From the NCBI RefSeq assembly GCF_011806405.1, contig NZ_JAATOW010000006.1:92611-156610 (forward strand): 64,000 nucleotides of DNA, read 5' to 3'. Below are positions 63,402 through 64,000 of this stretch, piece by piece. The position numbers were made by a program, and so were the translations under genes. The notes beneath the pieces were generated by a model. That model saw nothing but the letters and a program-made list of their open reading frames with translations, had not been told where the DNA came from and did not search any database. Source of the stretch: Pseudooceanicola sp. HF7. Lineage in GTDB: Bacteria; Pseudomonadota; Alphaproteobacteria; Rhodobacterales; Rhodobacteraceae. Positions within the stretch are counted from its first letter, which is position 1. Each line of letters begins with the position of its first letter.

Positions 63402-64000
63402 TCAGACCGAATCGACTGCCTGTCGGGCCCGGGTCTCCCAGCGGATGTTCAGGTAATTGCCCAGGAAGATCAGCGCGGCACCGATCAGCACCCACATGTC
63501 CAGCGGCTCTCCCAGGAAGAGCGCGCCCAGCAGCGCGGCCAATGGAAGGCGGGTGAAGTCGATCGGCACGACGACCGTGGCCGGGGCCAGCGCCAAGGCC
63601 GAGGTCACGCAGAAATGCGCGAAGAGACCGGCACAGCCGACCAGGACCAGAAGGGGCAGGGTGTCCAGCGTGGGCAGCGCCATCTCTCCGTCGAAAAGCG
63701 CGGTGACAAGGCCGAAGACGGATTGGGTCACGGTCATCCAGAAGATGATGGACAGCGTGCTGATGTCGCGCGTCAGCCGCTTGGTGAAAACGGTGGTGAG
63801 CGCAAAGAACACCGCGCAGGCTGCGGCTGCGATCAGGCCCGGTGACAGGCTTTCCGCACCGGGGCGCGTCACAACCAGGATCCCGCAGAATCCGATCAGG
63901 GCCGCAAGGATGCGCGGACGGGTCAGCCGCTCGCCAAGGATGATGGCCGACAGGATCAGCACCCAGATCGGGGAAGAGAACTCCAGCGCGAAAAGCTGGG
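63402..64000 (-). CDS. EamA/DMT-family transporter (5' end outside window)
   Basis: Inner-membrane permease of the drug/metabolite transporter superfamily. The frame is open to the window edge (QLFALEFSSPIWVLILSAII), so the N-terminal part is missing. About 199 residues are visible with the second EamA repeat complete: ILGERLTRPRILAALIGFCGI ends the first repeat in part (ERLTRPRILAALIGFCG), and FTRLPLAALLGALFLGE is typical of the second. Substrate unknown. Confidence 0.87.
   Translation of the reverse strand, partial: QLFALEFSSPIWVLILSAIILGERLTRPRILAALIGFCGILVVTRPGAESLSPGLIAAAACAVFFALTTVFTKRLTRDISTLSIIFWMTVTQSVFGLVTALFDGEMALPTLDTLPLLVLVGCAGLFAHFCVTSALALAPATVVVPIDFTRLPLAALLGALFLGEPLDMWVLIGAALIFLGNYLNIRWETRARQAVDSV

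Overview
The window is about 64 kb of GC-rich chromosomal DNA from an alphaproteobacterium, almost certainly a member of the Rhodobacteraceae/Roseobacteraceae. The evidence is the CckA, SciP and CtrA regulators, alphaproteobacterial SOS boxes (GTTC-N7-GTTC), the smo/mtl polyol operon order known from Rhodobacter sphaeroides, LpxI in place of LpxH, and a long palindrome of the kind scattered through Rhodobacterales genomes. The genus cannot be assigned. It is mostly core chromosome: no insertion sequence, prophage, CRISPR array, rRNA or tRNA gene was seen.

Layout. 1-5211: end of a polyol (sorbitol/mannitol) ABC transporter operon with mannitol 2-dehydrogenase and a convergent PfkB sugar kinase; a decayed remnant of the sorbitol dehydrogenase gene smoS lies between smoK and mtlK. 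5212-5867: non-coding, with a strong orphan terminator and one DnaA box. 5868-9222: XRE-cupin regulator, D-lactate dehydrogenase, RsmB-type methyltransferase. 9422-13644: cckA (with a CtrA box), a convergent sulfotransferase-like gene and recA (with a LexA box). 13645-14149: non-coding repeats. 14150-21781: alaS, two DUF1330 genes, typA, an acetyltransferase, ssb and a lytic transglycosylase. 21885-28057: a minus-strand Dpp/Opp-type ABC transporter operon. 28426-29370: miaA. 29412-41690: the envelope cluster pyrH-frr-uppS-cdsA-dxr-rseP-bamA-skp-fabZ-lpxA-lpxI-lpxB. 41687-48707: mnmA, sciP, ctrA, ligA, recG. 48820-48939: a 39-residue membrane protein gene behind an exact SOS box. 49152-54494: a soluble chemoreceptor, an IscU-like protein, hisI, gluQ, a YqaE-like protein, trmFO and a thioesterase. 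54659-55615: rplM-rpsI. 55748-64000: chemoreceptor, TetR regulator, ppk2, alpha/beta hydrolase, metA, a P-loop ATPase, a FadL-type porin and a truncated EamA transporter.

How the parts fit. CckA, CtrA and SciP are the sensor, the response regulator and its repressor of one cell-cycle/motility circuit; cckA and ctrA both carry CtrA-like sites. RecA, RecG, LigA and SSB are repair genes. The SOS box at recA is mirrored by the box in front of the 39-residue membrane protein, which makes that small gene the best candidate here for something undescribed: a DNA-damage-induced single-span membrane peptide comparable in logic to Caulobacter SidA or E. coli TisB. The pyrH-lpxB run supplies translation recycling, isoprenoid and phospholipid precursors, outer-membrane protein assembly and lipid A synthesis in one direction of transcription.
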